From Malachius bipustulatus (lineage: Eukaryota; Arthropoda; Insecta; Coleoptera; Melyridae), in the NCBI GenBank assembly GCA_910589415.1, contig OU342634.1, positions 26,533,144 to 26,597,143 of the forward strand: a stretch of DNA of 64,000 bases, written 5' to 3'. Below the pieces are notes generated by a model, which searched no databases, was not told the origin of the DNA, and worked only from the letters and a program-made list of their open reading frames with translations. The translations under genes and the position numbers were made by a program. The stretch's first letter is position 1. Every line of letters begins with the position of its first letter. Below, piece by piece: positions 9,600-22,470 of this stretch.

Positions 9600-12500
9600 C
9601 TAATTATAGTGCCTTTTCCTCAGCTTAATCCTCATTCCATTTAGTGACTTTAGTATTGCTCCAGAGGATAATTGTAAAACATGTTCAGGAGTACTTTTGA
9701 ACATTTCATAATTTCTAACTATGAGAGAAAGCGTGGTTTTCATCTCCATCATAGCAAATTTTTGACCTGAAATTACACAAACGATTCATACTTCAACTTC
9801 ATAGAAGGAACGAATAATGAAGATATCGGCCGGGTTGTCAAGTTGACAACGCTATTTTTATGGATATAACTTTCTTCGGAAAGGATCCTCCCTAAATAGA
9901 TGACAATCGATTTCTTCGAAATATAATTTTATTTTTAATATTAAAGTAATATTTTACGAAAAATATAATCCGTTTCCAATAAAAATCTATAATAAAAAAG
10001 AAAAATCTTTACATATTTATTGTAAATGGTAACAGCAAAATTTTTGACGAAGAAGGTGGACAATCTCTTATTATAATCAGACTTTAGTTGGGTAGCATTG
10101 TTTGGAATTACTCGTATAAATCTCTCGAAATAGACCGACTCTAGCTACTGCAGCGCCCGAGAAGAGTCACACCGATGGATAAGAATTATTGTTTTTAATA
10201 ATTTTTCATCTCCTGAAACTCCAGTGTTCTTCCCATACTTATCTTTAATTCCCCGGCTCTTCTATTCTGTCTGATTTAAACGAAAACACATTATCGAACT
10301 TTGAAGTTTTTTCACTTACCGATACAATTTCGAGGTCCCGCACTGAATGGAATAAATGCATATGGATCGTGAGAAGGCTTTTCAAATCGCGATGGATTAA
10401 AAGTGTCCGGATCTGGAAATTGTTCTGGATTCCTATGGACGCTATATGCCAATATTACGATAGACACGCCTTTAGGGAATACTCTTCCTTCTACAATAAC
10501 AAAATTTTAGATTTTAAATTATAATATAGCGTCCACAATATAGCACCATATTCGAAACTTTCTGTAATTTCTCTGGAATACCACGGAGCTGATGGAAACA
10601 ACCTCAATGTTTCTTTGATCACATTTTCCAAATATTTCATTTCCGTAAGATCTCTTGAAGTTACCGGTCGAAGCATATCGTCTTCGAATATTTTCGTTTG
10701 TTCTTCAAACACTTTTTCCTGTCGAAAATTGTGGTTAATAAAATGTACTAACTCTAGAAAATAATTACCTGAATTTCCGGATACTGGGCTAAATTGAACA
10801 AACCGAAACTCATAGCTGCAGCGGTTGTATCATGTCCCTGAAAATATATTTAATTCAATGTTTATTTTGTATAAATACGCCAATCTAATACATACCGCGA
10901 ACATAAAAGTATCGACTTCTTGTCTCAACTCGTCGTGACTGAAATAAGTTTTACCATCGACTTTGCTTCGTAATAGTAGATCCAAAAAAGCAATCTTTTT
11001 CTTACTTCCAAACTCATCTTCATGTTCATCTAGTTCACCGTTTGACTCTAATTCGTCCCGTTTTTTATTAATGACTGAGTTGGTTACCCCGTGCAATATT
11101 TTCACCGCCTTCAATTCTTTTCGGTAGTCTTTACAGAAGTAATAGAAGATGTCCAGTACTTTTAATGGATGCCGAAAACGTTCGATGACAATCCTGCACA
11201 TCTCTTTTACGCTGTGGACGTAATCTGAAGTTGGATTTTCTTGAGCATTAATTTTGAAACCCATAGACGATTCTGCAGAAATTTTATTGGAACAATATTT
11301 TTATAAAAATAACGCAATAAGTAAATGAAGCATTTCCGGGAATTTTCATTCTACGCTCTGCGTCGCAACTTTGATTTTATTCAAATTTTGGTATTAAAGG
11401 GAGAATAAGTGATAATAATAAAAAAAAATTTAAAGTATAATTAAATGATCATTAAAGCAACAACGTAAAAATTCGAAATTTTCTGAAACTTTCAATTATT
11501 AACGATAGTCTTACCACAAATAACGTCCAGTGCATGCATATTAATGTATGGAAAAATATCAACACTATCATTTCCTTCTTCTATACTAAGTTTTTCGATC
11601 AGTTTATTACTTTGTGAATTGAAACAGTGGATGAATTTTTCCAGAATTTGTATATGAAAAGAAGGCCCAATTAGATGTCTATGTTTCTTCCATTTCTCGC
11701 CTTAAACATTAATAATAATAACGAAATTGTTCTGATTTTTTCTTTAATTTCATTTTGCCCCTTGCTGTTATTATTAATCGTCACAATTTATCACGCCAAA
11801 ACGATAAAGTAGTAGATTATTGTGTACTTCAAATAAAATTAATTAACAAAGTCCAGTTTGAATTTTCGTTGTGTTTCAGTACTGCTTTCATTCAATCTTT
11901 ACAATAAAAACCACCCAAATTTTAAATAGTTTCTTTTTTTATAAAATCTCATACTTATTACTAATAAAATAATCCACTAGACAAGCACTATACTTAACAA
12001 GTCATTGAATACCACTCTAAAATAAATAATTATGTATTTACCTCCAGCATTAAGAAGTCCAGTTCCAAGCCATCTGGCCCAGTATCTGTACACTATAGAT
12101 TTATTAAGCACTTTATACCCGGAGAGCAGAAATTGCAAAAATTTCAGATCAGTGGCAATTATATAAAAATTAGGTCCTATTCTCATTTCAGTTAGCCCAC
12201 CATAAATGCTTGCGTAGTCGTGGAGCTTGTAAAGAGTCTCTGTAAAAAAAAACTGTTGAATAGGAATTTTCTCAACATTAATAAAAAAAACTGGGGTAGG
12301 TACTCTTGACGCAGATACCTATCACAAATTGTTTTATTTAGATACCTATGGCATATTTAGATAACAATTGTTGCAAAATAGAAAAAATACAAGCAAGGGA
12401 TTAATCTGATTTTTTTATTCATTTTTTTTTTGGTACTTTCGCAAAAAAGCTGTTTTATTATATTTTAATTACGTCACGTGAAAACAGTTTTTGATTATAT

Positions 12501-15133
12501 CTACAGGGTGAGTCCCCTAAGATGGAAAGCTCGATTATTACACCATTGAAGATATCGAAATGAACCAAAAAGTGTTGTAAATGGGAGGGTAAAGTGCAGT
12601 TTGTAAAATTATTTTCAGATACACAGGATGGCCCAATATCGCTGTACGCCATACAACTTTGTTATTTTAAATAGGACACCCTCTATATTATTACATCTTC
12701 AGATTACTTGAGAAAAGTAAAAAGAATGGTTTGTAAAGTCAAAGTTTGTAACGAGTGATTTATGAGTTATAAACAAATTAAATTCGCGATTTTCCATTTT
12801 CAAAGCATCTTATCTTAAAAACACCTCAAGATAGAGGAAAACGACTGACATGTTCCTATCTCAATTTTTCATTTAATATCCTATCATGTAGCTGAAATTT
12901 TTATACAGGGTGATAAAAATAAACAAATTTTTTACCACTCTGTATAAAAATTTCATCCATCCAATAGGACACCGGATGAAAATTTAAGATAGGAACATGT
13001 AAGCCGTTTTCCCATATCTCGAGCTATTACGCTGCTTTGAAAATGGAAAATCGTGATTTTCATTTGTTTATAACTCATAAACTGCTCATTACAAACAATT
13101 ATTTTTTACTTTTCTCAAATAATCTGAAGATGTAATAATATAAAGGGTGTCCTATTTAAAATAACGAGGTTGTATGACGTACAGCGATATTGGGCCATCC
13201 TGTGTATCTGAAAATAATTTTACAAACTGCACTTTACCCTCCCATTTACAACACTTTTTGGTTCATTTCGATATCTTTAATGTTGTAGGTGTAATCGATC
13301 TTTCCATCTTAGGGCGGGACTCACCCTGTATACCTTTTCAATGTCAATTTCAGAAAAAGTTACCTCTATTTCAGAAAAAGTCAAATCAAAAACAGAAAAG
13401 GTAACTTCAATTTCAGAAAGGTAAAATCAAATTCAGAATAGGTAAAAGCAATTTCAGAAGATTAGATTTAAAGGTCTTCCTGTGAATAAATTATCTTTTA
13501 TAAATGCATTTATTATACTATAGGTGCATATAATATGTTTATTTTTATAATTTTTTCGGTGTGATGTATGTTTGTTTACTGTAATGTATTAGCTGTTTTG
13601 TAGAGCACCCCACAAAGACCTCCTGGTGCATGGGTGAAGATCTCTGGCGACGGAGCCAAGTGGGACTGACACCGAAAGCCTAGGCGTTTGGGGTGCATAA
13701 CACCTTCCTCCCATACCATTACCCATTGGGGCACTCCATTTGCTGCTATAAACTTCAAATTTATTACCTTTTGTTTCAACTTAGTGTATACTTATAATAC
13801 GTTTTTGTAGGTTTTATCATCTTCAAATTTTCCCTACGTCTTATCATCTTGTTAATTTTTTAGTTCGTCATACCTTCATGACCCTTGTAATAACTTTGAT
13901 TAAACGCTTGTGAAATCACTACCCATTTTATTGTACTTAATTATAACATAAAGTTTAAACACTTTGAACAATATGAAATAATGCTACTATACCTAACTAC
14001 AAAACATTTATCCGGAAGGTAATTATACCTACGCTTATAAAAAAATAGTACTTTTTCCTAAATTGGAATAATTACTCATTCTCAAATTGTTTTTACTTTT
14101 TCTGAAGTTGACTTTATCTATTCTGAATATGAGTTTACTTTTCTGAAATTGATGTTTTTTTTTCTGAATTTGATTTTACTTTTTCTGAAGTATGTGTTAC
14201 TTTTTCTGAAATTACCGTTGAAAAGGTATAGTCTGATTTATGATTTTGAATTTGAATTTGAAAGCAATTTTGATAAAAATCAAGGCAATAAACTCTAACT
14301 GTGTTCGTCATGTATTCCAGATTTATAAAAAAAAAAAACTAGGGTAGAACCATGCACCACTTATCTGATATGGTTTTAGGATGTTTCCAAATATTTATTG
14401 ATTAAATTTTAAGTGTCAGAATTAGTAAAACCTAGAGAATGAAGGCGATAACTATTAGAGAAAATCAGCGTAAAGATGACACAGGTTTTTTCACCAAGAA
14501 GTTGGAGATAATAATTATTGATGATTTTATTTGTAAATAGCATCTCTAATAACTATAAATAGACCCCTTTAGAAAAGCATCTTAGTGTGAAAAGAATTGT
14601 GGTAAAAAAGTAAAATTGTAAACAAGTTACTTCATAATAATTATTATTGTAAATTAAACTTTTGATTTTTTAAATTTTTATTTGGTTCAGAACTATAAAT
14701 AAAATAATAATACTAAGGAAGCATATAATAATGGAAGGTTAAATAGGGTTGAGCTAAATCAAAAAAGCTCAAAAACAGGCAAGCTGGACAGTATCATTCA
14801 TCTGAAGACGTAAACGAAACGTTTCGCCCTCTGGGACTCATCAGCACGCCATCTCTGACATCGGTGGAACACGCACTGAATATTCAAAGAAGCTTTCAAC
14901 TTAAAAACAATATGTTTTCCTAATAGTTACTATTGAAAGGTTAATTTGTTTTAATTATTATAATTATTCTTACCATGTTTTGCACAAAACTCTAGAGCAT
15001 TGCCAAAAATAAAGTTTTGTGGAGGACCAGGGAATTTTCGCATATGTTTCAGTACATTGTTGTAATACTTGTAGAACCATAAACTTAATAAAACTAAGAT
15101 GAAACTTATTAAATATCCAGTCATGATGACCAT
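9600..15133 (-). CDS. CYP4-type cytochrome P450, complete (8 exons, 499 aa)
   Basis: Exons in coding order: 15133-14974, 12239-12042, 11700-11515, 11272-10896, 10837-10769, 10718-10547, 10490-10320, 9766-9600. They total 1500 bases with matching phases, ending ..RKRHYN and TAG. The product is a microsomal haem monooxygenase: a membrane anchor at about residues 6-21, proline hinge FPGPP at 34-38, I-helix AGHDTT at 307-312, K-helix ETLR at 366-369, a PDPDTFNPSRF meander, and haem ligand loop FSAGPRNCIG at 436-445 with Cys443. Length and exon 2 (GTGLLNAG.EKW) are typical of insect CYP4. CYP4 enzymes usually carry Glu before GHDTT (covalent haem link); here it is Ala, at an exon junction. Intron 1 (2.7 kb) is filled with two foldbacks. 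Substrate cannot be told: fatty acid, hydrocarbon or xenobiotic oxidation are all possible. All key residues are present, so it is likely functional. Confidence 0.93.
12504..13328. mobile_element. Foldback element in P450 intron 1, CAGGGTGAGTCCC family
   Basis: Begins CAGGGTGAGTCCCCTAAGAT and ends with the inverse (..TAGGGCGGGACTCACCCTG), flanked by TA. The 825 bases form one long palindrome; two nearly identical 60-70 codon frames in opposite orientation are simply the two arms. A relative occupies 15653-17095. Confidence 0.85.
13331..14228. mobile_element. Foldback element with minisatellite arms (TTTCAGAAAAAGT units)
   Basis: Starts TACCTTTTCAA 2 bases after the preceding foldback and ends with the inverse TTGAAAAGGTA. 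Both arms carry degenerate repeats of a 17-22 base unit around TTTCAGAAAAAGT (left about 13349-13460, right inverted about 14090-14215). The centre (13470-14080) is unique; its 67-codon frame (13576-13779, minus) is not recognised. Arms made of short tandem units are the layout of FB (foldback) transposons. Confidence 0.75.
14229..14973. other. Remainder of P450 intron 1
   Basis: AT-rich, no open frame or repeat recognised. Confidence 0.4.
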
Positions 15134-15652
15134 CTAAAGTTTCACTTTAATTGTTGCGAATGTTGCGATGTTTCTGCACATACTGGTCTCTTGGTGGTAT
15201 CTACTGAGTTAAATAAATTAAGCAAAAGTTACGCATTAACAGAAAAACCCACATCGGAGTGTAGCAACGAGGGATAAAAATTATTAATTATAATTATTGC
15301 AAAATCAAATTTGCCGTATACATAATAATTACCCTATATTGATGAGATGTTAATCAGCTGTTAAAAAAAATAATGAATAATTACGAACTGTAGACAAACG
15401 TATAACAAGCGTAAAAAATATAAGTAATATCAGTTCGATTGCAGTAATAGTTAATGAGGGAATAAATGATTAACTTTTCTTAAACAATTTGAATGTAAAT
15501 TAATCTTTTGTATAATACAATCCTGCAACAGTACATGGGGCATTCCTAGCGTTCAAGATAGAAAAAAGATGTGGGTGAAAAGTTGAATGGTTTGAAGAGA
15601 GCTTAAATTATTATAACCTAAAATTATTTCCAGCTATAGGTACATACACTGG
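15134..15652. other. Upstream region of the P450 gene
   Basis: Would contain the P450 promoter and 5' UTR. AT-rich; no binding site I can defend. Confidence 0.3.
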
Positions 15653-17095
15653 TTGATGGCGATATAGCCAGCCTGTATAGCAGCCCTGTACCAGCTAAGT
15701 ATAAATTTGTTATTTTAAATAGGGAGAATTTCTTCTGGAGAACGCATTTGACTCCATCGATGAGTTTTTGAGTAGCAATGTTGGCCGCCATGGCTTTACT
15801 CTATCTGGATATTATCCTTGCCACTCGAGAGCTGTTTCTTGTGCATATATTAGTGATTTTATAAACTTAACCATTACTTTGTTTTATTTTAGTGTATCGA
15901 TTTGTATTTATAGATTGTCACATGTATGTGCTCTGTATTTTGATTGTATTTTCGTGTATACTGTGATATTTTGTGTTTTATAATGTGCAATGCACTGATG
16001 CAATGTTTATTACGTTTTGCAAATAACGAGTGGAATGCAAAAAAATTGTAGTTTTTAAAAGCACAATAAACTTAAACTAAACTAGGACACCCTGTATGTT
16101 GTTACATTTTCAGATTGTCTGAGAAAATTTGGTAAAGAATGGTTGTCACAGTTGGAGTTTATAGCTAACTAATGAGCTATAAACAAGTGAAAATTACCAT
16201 TTTACATTTTCAAAGCACATTGAAGATATTGGAAAACGGATGACATTGTCCCTATATCTTAATATTTATTTTCTGTAGTATCCTATAGTCTAAATTGCTA
16301 TACAGCGTGATGAAAATTATCCAGATCTTTCATTATTATTTAGTATTAGATTTTTCATCACCATTGTTCGGTATTGACCTTTTATTTTGTTGATGGTTTG
16401 TTTTGGGGTACAATGGTTGAATTATTATAGAGATTATTATAATACTTAGTTGTCATTTTGTTGATTTAACGGTTCCGCTTCTATAAAAATTTGAATAGCG
16501 CGCACCACTGTGCAAGAAGAGATCCGACTGCCGTCTTCGAGCGCGGACGGATGGCCGGGCGGACCTTCGTTAACTCATCGATATTGTCCCTATTTTGGAT
16601 AAATTTACTGGCCAGTAAAACCGGAGTCGTTTTTTTCGTGTTAAGTTGCCGAAGCTTGGGATTCTCCAGAATCGAAAGAGGGCGCTCTTTTCAGCAAACT
16701 GATCCAGCTAGGGTAAGACGAAATCAAAAATTTGCAAAGTGGTGATTCGTTAATTTTTTGTTACAACCATTTTTTGTTAACTTGATTGTAATAGGTACTA
16801 ATCGTAAAAATTGAAGTTCGATTCAATTCATGTAAAACAATTTCATCCACACAATGAAGAGACAATGTAAACCGTTTTCTGATATCTCGAACTATTTTTA
16901 ATGTATCTAAGCTGCTTTGTAAATGAACAATTGCGATTTTTCCTTGTTTATACTCATTAACTTACTTATTTCAAACTTCAACTATGAAAACCATTCTTAC
17001 TGAATTTTCTCAGAGAATCTGAAAATGTAATAATATAGAGGGTGTCCTATTTAAAATTACAAAGTTGTATGACGTACAGCGATATTGGGCCAGCT
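15653..17095. mobile_element. Foldback element interrupted by a second insertion
   Basis: Left scrap 15653-15724 (GCGATATAGCCAGCCTGTAT..ATTTTAAATAGG) and right portion 16084-17095 (ACACCCTGTATG.. to ..GCGATATTGGGCCAGC) match the family at 12504-13328. In the intact copy TTTTAAATAGG runs directly into ACACC; here about 360 bases are interposed. A GC-richer open frame at 16491-16745 (..TAVFERGRMAGRTFV..) in the centre faintly recalls a transposase N-terminus but is not assignable. Confidence 0.6.
15725..16083 (+). mobile_element. Inserted fragment, possibly a LINE 3' end
   Basis: About 360 bases interrupt the foldback; both junctions show AGG (ATAGG/GAGAAT and ACTAGG/ACACC), a possible very short target duplication. 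Contains a 71-codon frame of unknown type and ends ACAATAAACTTAAACTAAACT, like a retroelement 3' end. Confidence 0.4.
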
Positions 17096-17432
17096 TGTAT
17101 TGCTGAAAATAAGTTTAGATTATACCTATAGGTCTCTTCAGACCATACAACTTTTCTGTCAGGTAACTGAATTACTGGTTGCCTGGTACTTATTTATTTA
17201 TTTACTCTTATGCTTCTTCTTCTTGCTTAATGGCTTACGCACATTTGTGCACTTGATGACTTATTGATGACTATAGCTATAGAGAGGGTTAGTAAATGGA
17301 CATCACAACAGAGGTAAAGACTCTTCTCTCTCTGGGGCAACAGCAGAGCATTATCACACACCCGAAAGTTGCCTCCGGATAAACCCAGGATTGGGGACGG
17401 GGTGAATCTGAAAGAAAGGAAAACATCCAAAT

Positions 17433-20400
17433 TTAGAGAAAAATTTGATTTGTTTTTAAGAACTTCATAAGGACTATTGATGCTTTGAAATTAATATTAT
17501 AAATGACTGTAGACATATTAATTGGGGTAGGGATACCACTTGATATCAGCTGGTTATAAATGTCATAATTTTGCAGATGATTGATCGGGCATTGAAAGAA
17601 AATATGGTCCAGGTCTTCGATTTGGCCACATTCACAATAAGGAGTATCGGCAATCCCTATTTTGTGCTTATGTTTCCCTGTCGAGCAGTGTCCAGTTTTC
17701 ATTCTAATTATGGTACTGATGTGTCTGCGAATATGGAAACTTTGAGAACCATATTTTGCGAGGGAAAGTTTGTTGATAGGGATAATACGATTTCCCAGCT
17801 CTAGTGAAGGATTGTTTCCATTCTGTCTCCCATTGTGACAGTAATCTTTCCTTGAATACAGGGATAACATTAACGGGGTCTATTCGGACTTTTTCATAAG
17901 TTTGTAGATTTAAGCTCTCTCTAGCAAGCTGGTCAGCTATTTCATTGCCGTTGATGTTCGTATGACTTGGGATCCAGACTAGTTCGATGTTCAGTCCAGC
18001 TTGTCGCGCTTCAATGATTAGACGTTTGGTCAGTAATGTTACATGACAGGTTGAGCTTGTATAACTAGCCTGGGTAACCATTTCAAGGACACTCTTAGAG
18101 TCAGAGCAAATAACGCTATTTTTTATATTTTCTTGTAGAATGTAAACTACCGCGTGATTGATGGCCCATTATTTCAGCAGTGTATATTTGAGTGAACGTA
18201 GGGAGTCTATAGCTCTAAATTTGTACCCCGGCGAAGGTATACAGATTCCAATGCCGGCTCGATTCGATTCTGAGCTTAAAGAACCATCAGTGAATATTCT
18301 AGTGTAATTTGGCCACCTAGTATTAATGTAGTTTAAAAATAGCAAACTGTTATCCTCGTCTTTTTTCAGATAAGTATCCCAATAGCTTAATGATTGTACT
18401 TGATACTTGATATGCTAGTTCTATTGTAAAGCAGGCTTGCACAGGCGATCGGATTAATTTCCGCTCATATCTTCCTATTGCTCTGAATGCATGAACAATA
18501 TATGGGTGTTCTCTACGTCTCCAGTGACCAATTCCTGCTGCACAATAAGTTTCAAGTTCTGAGACCAACTCATGGAGAGGGTGTTCTAGAATATCCATCA
18601 AGCCTGTTGCGTATTTAATAGTTAGCCACCTTCGTCTGTGCTCTAAGGCAAGGTCTGAGGCCTCAGAGAGAAGGGCATTGGTGGGAGTTGACCTCATGCA
18701 ACCGAGAACAATTCTCAATCCTTGATATTGGATACGATCGCGTTTCTTAGCTAACTGTTTCGTTAAAGGTTTCAGTACCTGACAGCAGTAGTCCATATGT
18801 GACCTTACAATGCCAAAATATATGGATCTAAGGGTGATGGGGTCGGCACCCCACCAAACCCCTGCCGAGGCTCTCATGATATTTAGTCCCTTGACCGCTT
18901 TACTGTGTACATATTCGACATGTTTCGCCCAGGAAAGATTATTTTGAAAGATAACACCCAAATATTTGGTCTGTTCGCTCCAGGGAATATCAGCTCCTGA
19001 GATAGTGATCTTATGATTGGGACCCGCTCTGTTGTTACGTTTTTTTTGTAAATAGCATGGCTACTGACTTAAATAGAGAAATGGTCAGGTGTAATGACCC
19101 CAACCAGACACACAGAGCTGACAAGGCTTCATTCATTTTTTGTACAGTGTGCTGTATATTATTGCCCCGTGTCAATAACAAAATATCATCAGCGTATTGT
19201 AAAACACAAATTTCACGAGGTAGGAGCTCTTTTATTTTATAGAGGTAGACATTAAATAATATAGGGCTCAGTGAAGAAGCTTGGGGAAGACCTTGGGTGG
19301 CCACTTGCGGCCCTTGCAGGTGGCCCAGATTGTCTCTCACATAAACATTTCTCTCATTAAACAAGTTGAAAATGAGATTACAGAGAGAGTTTGGTATCCC
19401 TATCTCAATCAGCATATTATACAGGTGTCCCAATATTCCATGGACATGGAGCAACCACAGATTACTGAGGTAAAAAAAAGTCGCTCGGACCAAACTTATC
19501 TCTATACCAAAATGCTTCGTTTGTCCGTTAGAGGGCTTCAAAGTCTTTTGAAAATTTTAGTTTTTTTGAAATAGCTCAAAGTCACCTGATTCCAATTCGA
19601 TGAAATTTGGTAGGTAAATTTCTTATTAAAAGTACTAATTTCTGATGTAAATGATAATTTGACGGAAACCCGGGAAGGGGTTAAACTACTCCTACCCTCC
19701 ATTAAAATTCCATGATAAAAAACCAATACAAGACATAAAAGTGATTGGTCTATAGCTATCTCTGGTGTTCGGGTCTTTATCAGGTTTTAGTATGGGGAGG
19801 ACTAGAGATGATTTCTATTCCGTCGGTATCGATTTTCCTTCTAAGCAGTAATTGTAACAATTAAGAAGTACTACTTTCGCGGAATCAGGTAGGTTTTTCA
19901 TCATTGAGTAACTGACTTCATCTAACCCAGTGGCCGTATCTTTTTTTTTTGGTCAATGCCATGTCTAATTCATTCCTAGCGAATACTTCATAGCCCTCTG
20001 TGAGAGGTTGCAGAGAAAAGTCCGGAGTTATATCAAGACTTCATGTGCTATCTGGGGCGGGGGTAAGGGGATGGCGTTCTTACTGCTGTCTGATCTTGAC
20101 ATGCTTTTGAAAAATTTCCAGGCCCTGGTTAGTCCTGTTTCTCTGTTCAAGGTAGTACAGAAATTTTTGTAATTTTACCTTTTCTTTTTTCTCAAGAACT
20201 TGTGTGTTCTGGCTATAGTGGATTTCATATTGAGAAAATTTTCCATTGAACAGTTGTTTTTAAAGTTTTCTATTGCGTTTTTTCGTTCCAACATAGCATC
20301 TCCACACTCCGCATCCCACCAGGGAACATGTATCTTTTTAAACCCTTTTGTAGGTTTAGTTCTGGGGATTGCGGCTTCTGCTGCCTCATTCATGATCAAC

Positions 20401-20790
20401 ATTAGGTTTTCGTATGACATATTATTATAGTGATCATGTGTTGTCTCATTAGATATCATGTTTCTATACAACTCCCAGTTAGTTTTCTTAAAGATTCTCC
20501 GTGGAGTTTGTGAGGCCACCTTTGTAGGTAGTGCCGTGGTTTTAACTGTACAGAGAGTGGGGTAGTGAGTACTGGTGCTTGGGTCATCAAGGACACACCA
20601 GGTTGCACTCGCAGCCAGATTAGACGAGTAGGTATACAGTTAAGTCGAGCGCACTGATATGTGGATTTGTAGGAGGTTTCACTAAAGTTGGTTTTCCATC
20701 ATTTAGTATCACTAAATTTAAGTCGTCAAGAGAGGCATGGATGATCCTGCCACTTCGATTTGTCAGTGAACGAGCATGGCAACCTATTTT
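17433..20790 (-). pseudogene. ORF2 remnants of the I-type LINE
   Basis: Coding remnants of endonuclease, reverse transcriptase and RNase H, broken into at least five frame segments (20790-20520, 20519-20175, 19850-19738, 19415-18350, 18300-17433). RT motifs between the SCIG block and ..YNMLIEIGIPN are missing where a foldback half is inserted, so no full-length product can be made. Confidence 0.85.
19418..19738. mobile_element. Half foldback inserted in the LINE RT
   Basis: Begins TACAGGTGTCCCAATATTCC, a variant of the TACAGGGTGTCCC terminus, and lacks a matching right end. Flanked by RT sequence on both sides, but the roughly 100 residues expected between those RT blocks are absent, so insertion came with a deletion. 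Confidence 0.55.
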
Positions 20791-21660
20791 AAAAAATCAG
20801 TAGAAATGGTTCCACTTTTTAATTTTTATCTAAAAAGTATTGCTCCCATTGGTAGCAGATCTTCAAAATAAGATGCAGAATACTGTGCTTTAAGATTCCG
20901 CCAAAAAAAAATTCAAAAATTTACTCAAGGAAAACCATTAACACGAGGTACATTTTTTACATGTTAATCCCTATGGTGCATTGAAAAAGAAATGCACTGT
21001 ATAAAAATACACTGCTTATGCGATTGATACGCAACAAGGTTTTTTATTTTCACGTTTCACTTTTCTTCAAGGAATCGCTCCTTGAGAGACTTTTGGTGCA
21101 CGTAGCACTTAAAAATGAAAATACCTATTGTCCTATTTTCCAGGTGATAAAATTGTTCCATTTTTCAAAATATCCTTATTTATTATCAACATAATATGTT
21201 TATGCTGGCCTCTTATTTTCCCATAATTTACGTATGTTTTCGGGTTTTTTATTCGAAGAGTTTTGGACACATTTTGCAGCCACAAAGCTAGGAAATGTTA
21301 CTGCAAATATTCCGCTGTTTTTTGCGCCTGTCACAAAAAAATAAATATTTTTACTTGAATTTGCAATCTAAAGAAAGATTCAGGAGACATACCCAGATTT
21401 CTATTTTTTTTATCACTGAAAAACCTCATGCTTACATTGAGAAATATACTAAAATGGAATAGCTATGCACGGTACTTGCCCATTGGTATTGTCAAGTTTG
21501 CTAACGCGGAGTCGCCACTAGAGTTATACTTATTAAGCTTATTATAGAAAAATTAATGCTAATGGCTTATGAGCAAAGTGGAAGCCATTTGGAATTTATT
21601 GATAACGGGTAGCTCAAATCGACTGTCCATCAGGGTTTCCAGCTTGAAGGAAAAATATCA
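20791..21660. other. Intergenic, repeat-like, no gene
   Basis: Contains a decayed copy of the GCGATTGATGCGCAAGAAGG word (near 21018-21037) seen at ends of the large repeat family. No open frame of interest. Confidence 0.4.
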
Positions 21661-22470
21661 CAGCCAACCCTAATTTAAAAACCGCATCAATCACACAAAT
21701 AGTGTATTTTTAGGCGATTCAATGATGAATATTTTCACCGCTTTTAAATTGGCTTTCTGAAATTTTTCATAGTCAGGTCTTATTAGCGTAGTGGTTTACT
21801 GTGAAAATTTCATTTCATTTCGTTTGAAAACGTGCCTTAGAATGGATTTTTTAATTTGACAAAACAAAAAAAATTGATTTACCAATTTTGTCCCTTTTCC
21901 TGTGCCCGCCACTGGCTAACTTTACTTAAAAAATATTATTCTTCACACTATCTTTAATAAATTCGAAAAAAGAGAAAGGGGAGTTTTGAAAACCGAAAAT
22001 TTGAAATTTTAGAGGAATAAACATCATATAAAAATATTCGAATATCTCCGCCATTTTTTTTTATTTGCTTATTGAAACTTTTCAGAGTTAAGGGTTACTA
22101 GTATAGTTGTCTACTGGAAAAACTTCAGTTCAATTTCTTCAAAAATAGGCTCATAAACGGTTATAGAAATTTAGCAATTTTTACCCTTTTCCTACCCACG
22201 CCACTGGCTTATTAATGGAAAATATGCAAATTTTACTGCATTAACTCAAATTTAAAATAATTTTCTTCCAATCGTGTTAATTTGGTTTAAATTTGTTTTT
22301 TCTAACTTGCTTATATAGGGGTTCAAAATCTAGGCAATTTTTCTTAAAATTGAAAAGGCCGCCATTTTGAGAAAAGGGTTAAAGGATATTAATAAAGGAT
22401 TTCGTTGAAAAAATTTCCAAAAGTCGCGTAATTTATTAATTTTACCTAGATAAATCTCTTAATAAACGTT
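21661..22470 (+). repeat. Large dispersed repeat family, truncated copy
   Basis: Starts with a variant of the family left end (CGCATCAATCACACAAATAG) and runs through TATTTTCACCGCTTTTAAATTGG, CCCGCCACTGGCTAAC and ACCCACGCCACTGGCTT to about 22470. Same orientation as the long array at 59583-62057. Noncoding. It ends about 250 bases downstream of the acyl-CoA synthetase stop. Confidence 0.75.

Larger units (their letters stand above)
17190..20790 (-). mobile_element. 5'-truncated I-type LINE (endonuclease, RT, RNase H), degenerate
   Basis: Read 5' to 3' on the minus strand: endonuclease C-terminus (about 20790-20520: LVILNDGKPTL, SALDLTV, DDPSTSTHYP); linker 20519-20175 (VPWWDAECGDAMLERK); RT N-part (KPDKDPNTRDSYRPITFMSCIG, 19850-19738); RT core (19541-19035: GLPQASSLSPILFNVYL, LQYADDILLL with YADD); RT thumb (18961-18350); RNase H (18300-17704) with FTDGS, AE, SDSKS and NGNEIADQLA supplying the D-E-D-D residues; then a CECG..H..C zinc-like tail to 17433. 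The 3' UTR runs to a TAAATAAATAAATAA tail near 17200, as in I-group LINEs. Several frameshifts, a lost RT segment and an inserted element make it inactive. Confidence 0.88.

Noticed and set aside
12458..13404. Two near-identical 64-76 codon frames beginning AYSDIGPSC / TYSDIGPSC on opposite strands
   Set aside because: They are the two arms of the foldback element 12504-13328; identity follows from the palindrome, not from coding selection.
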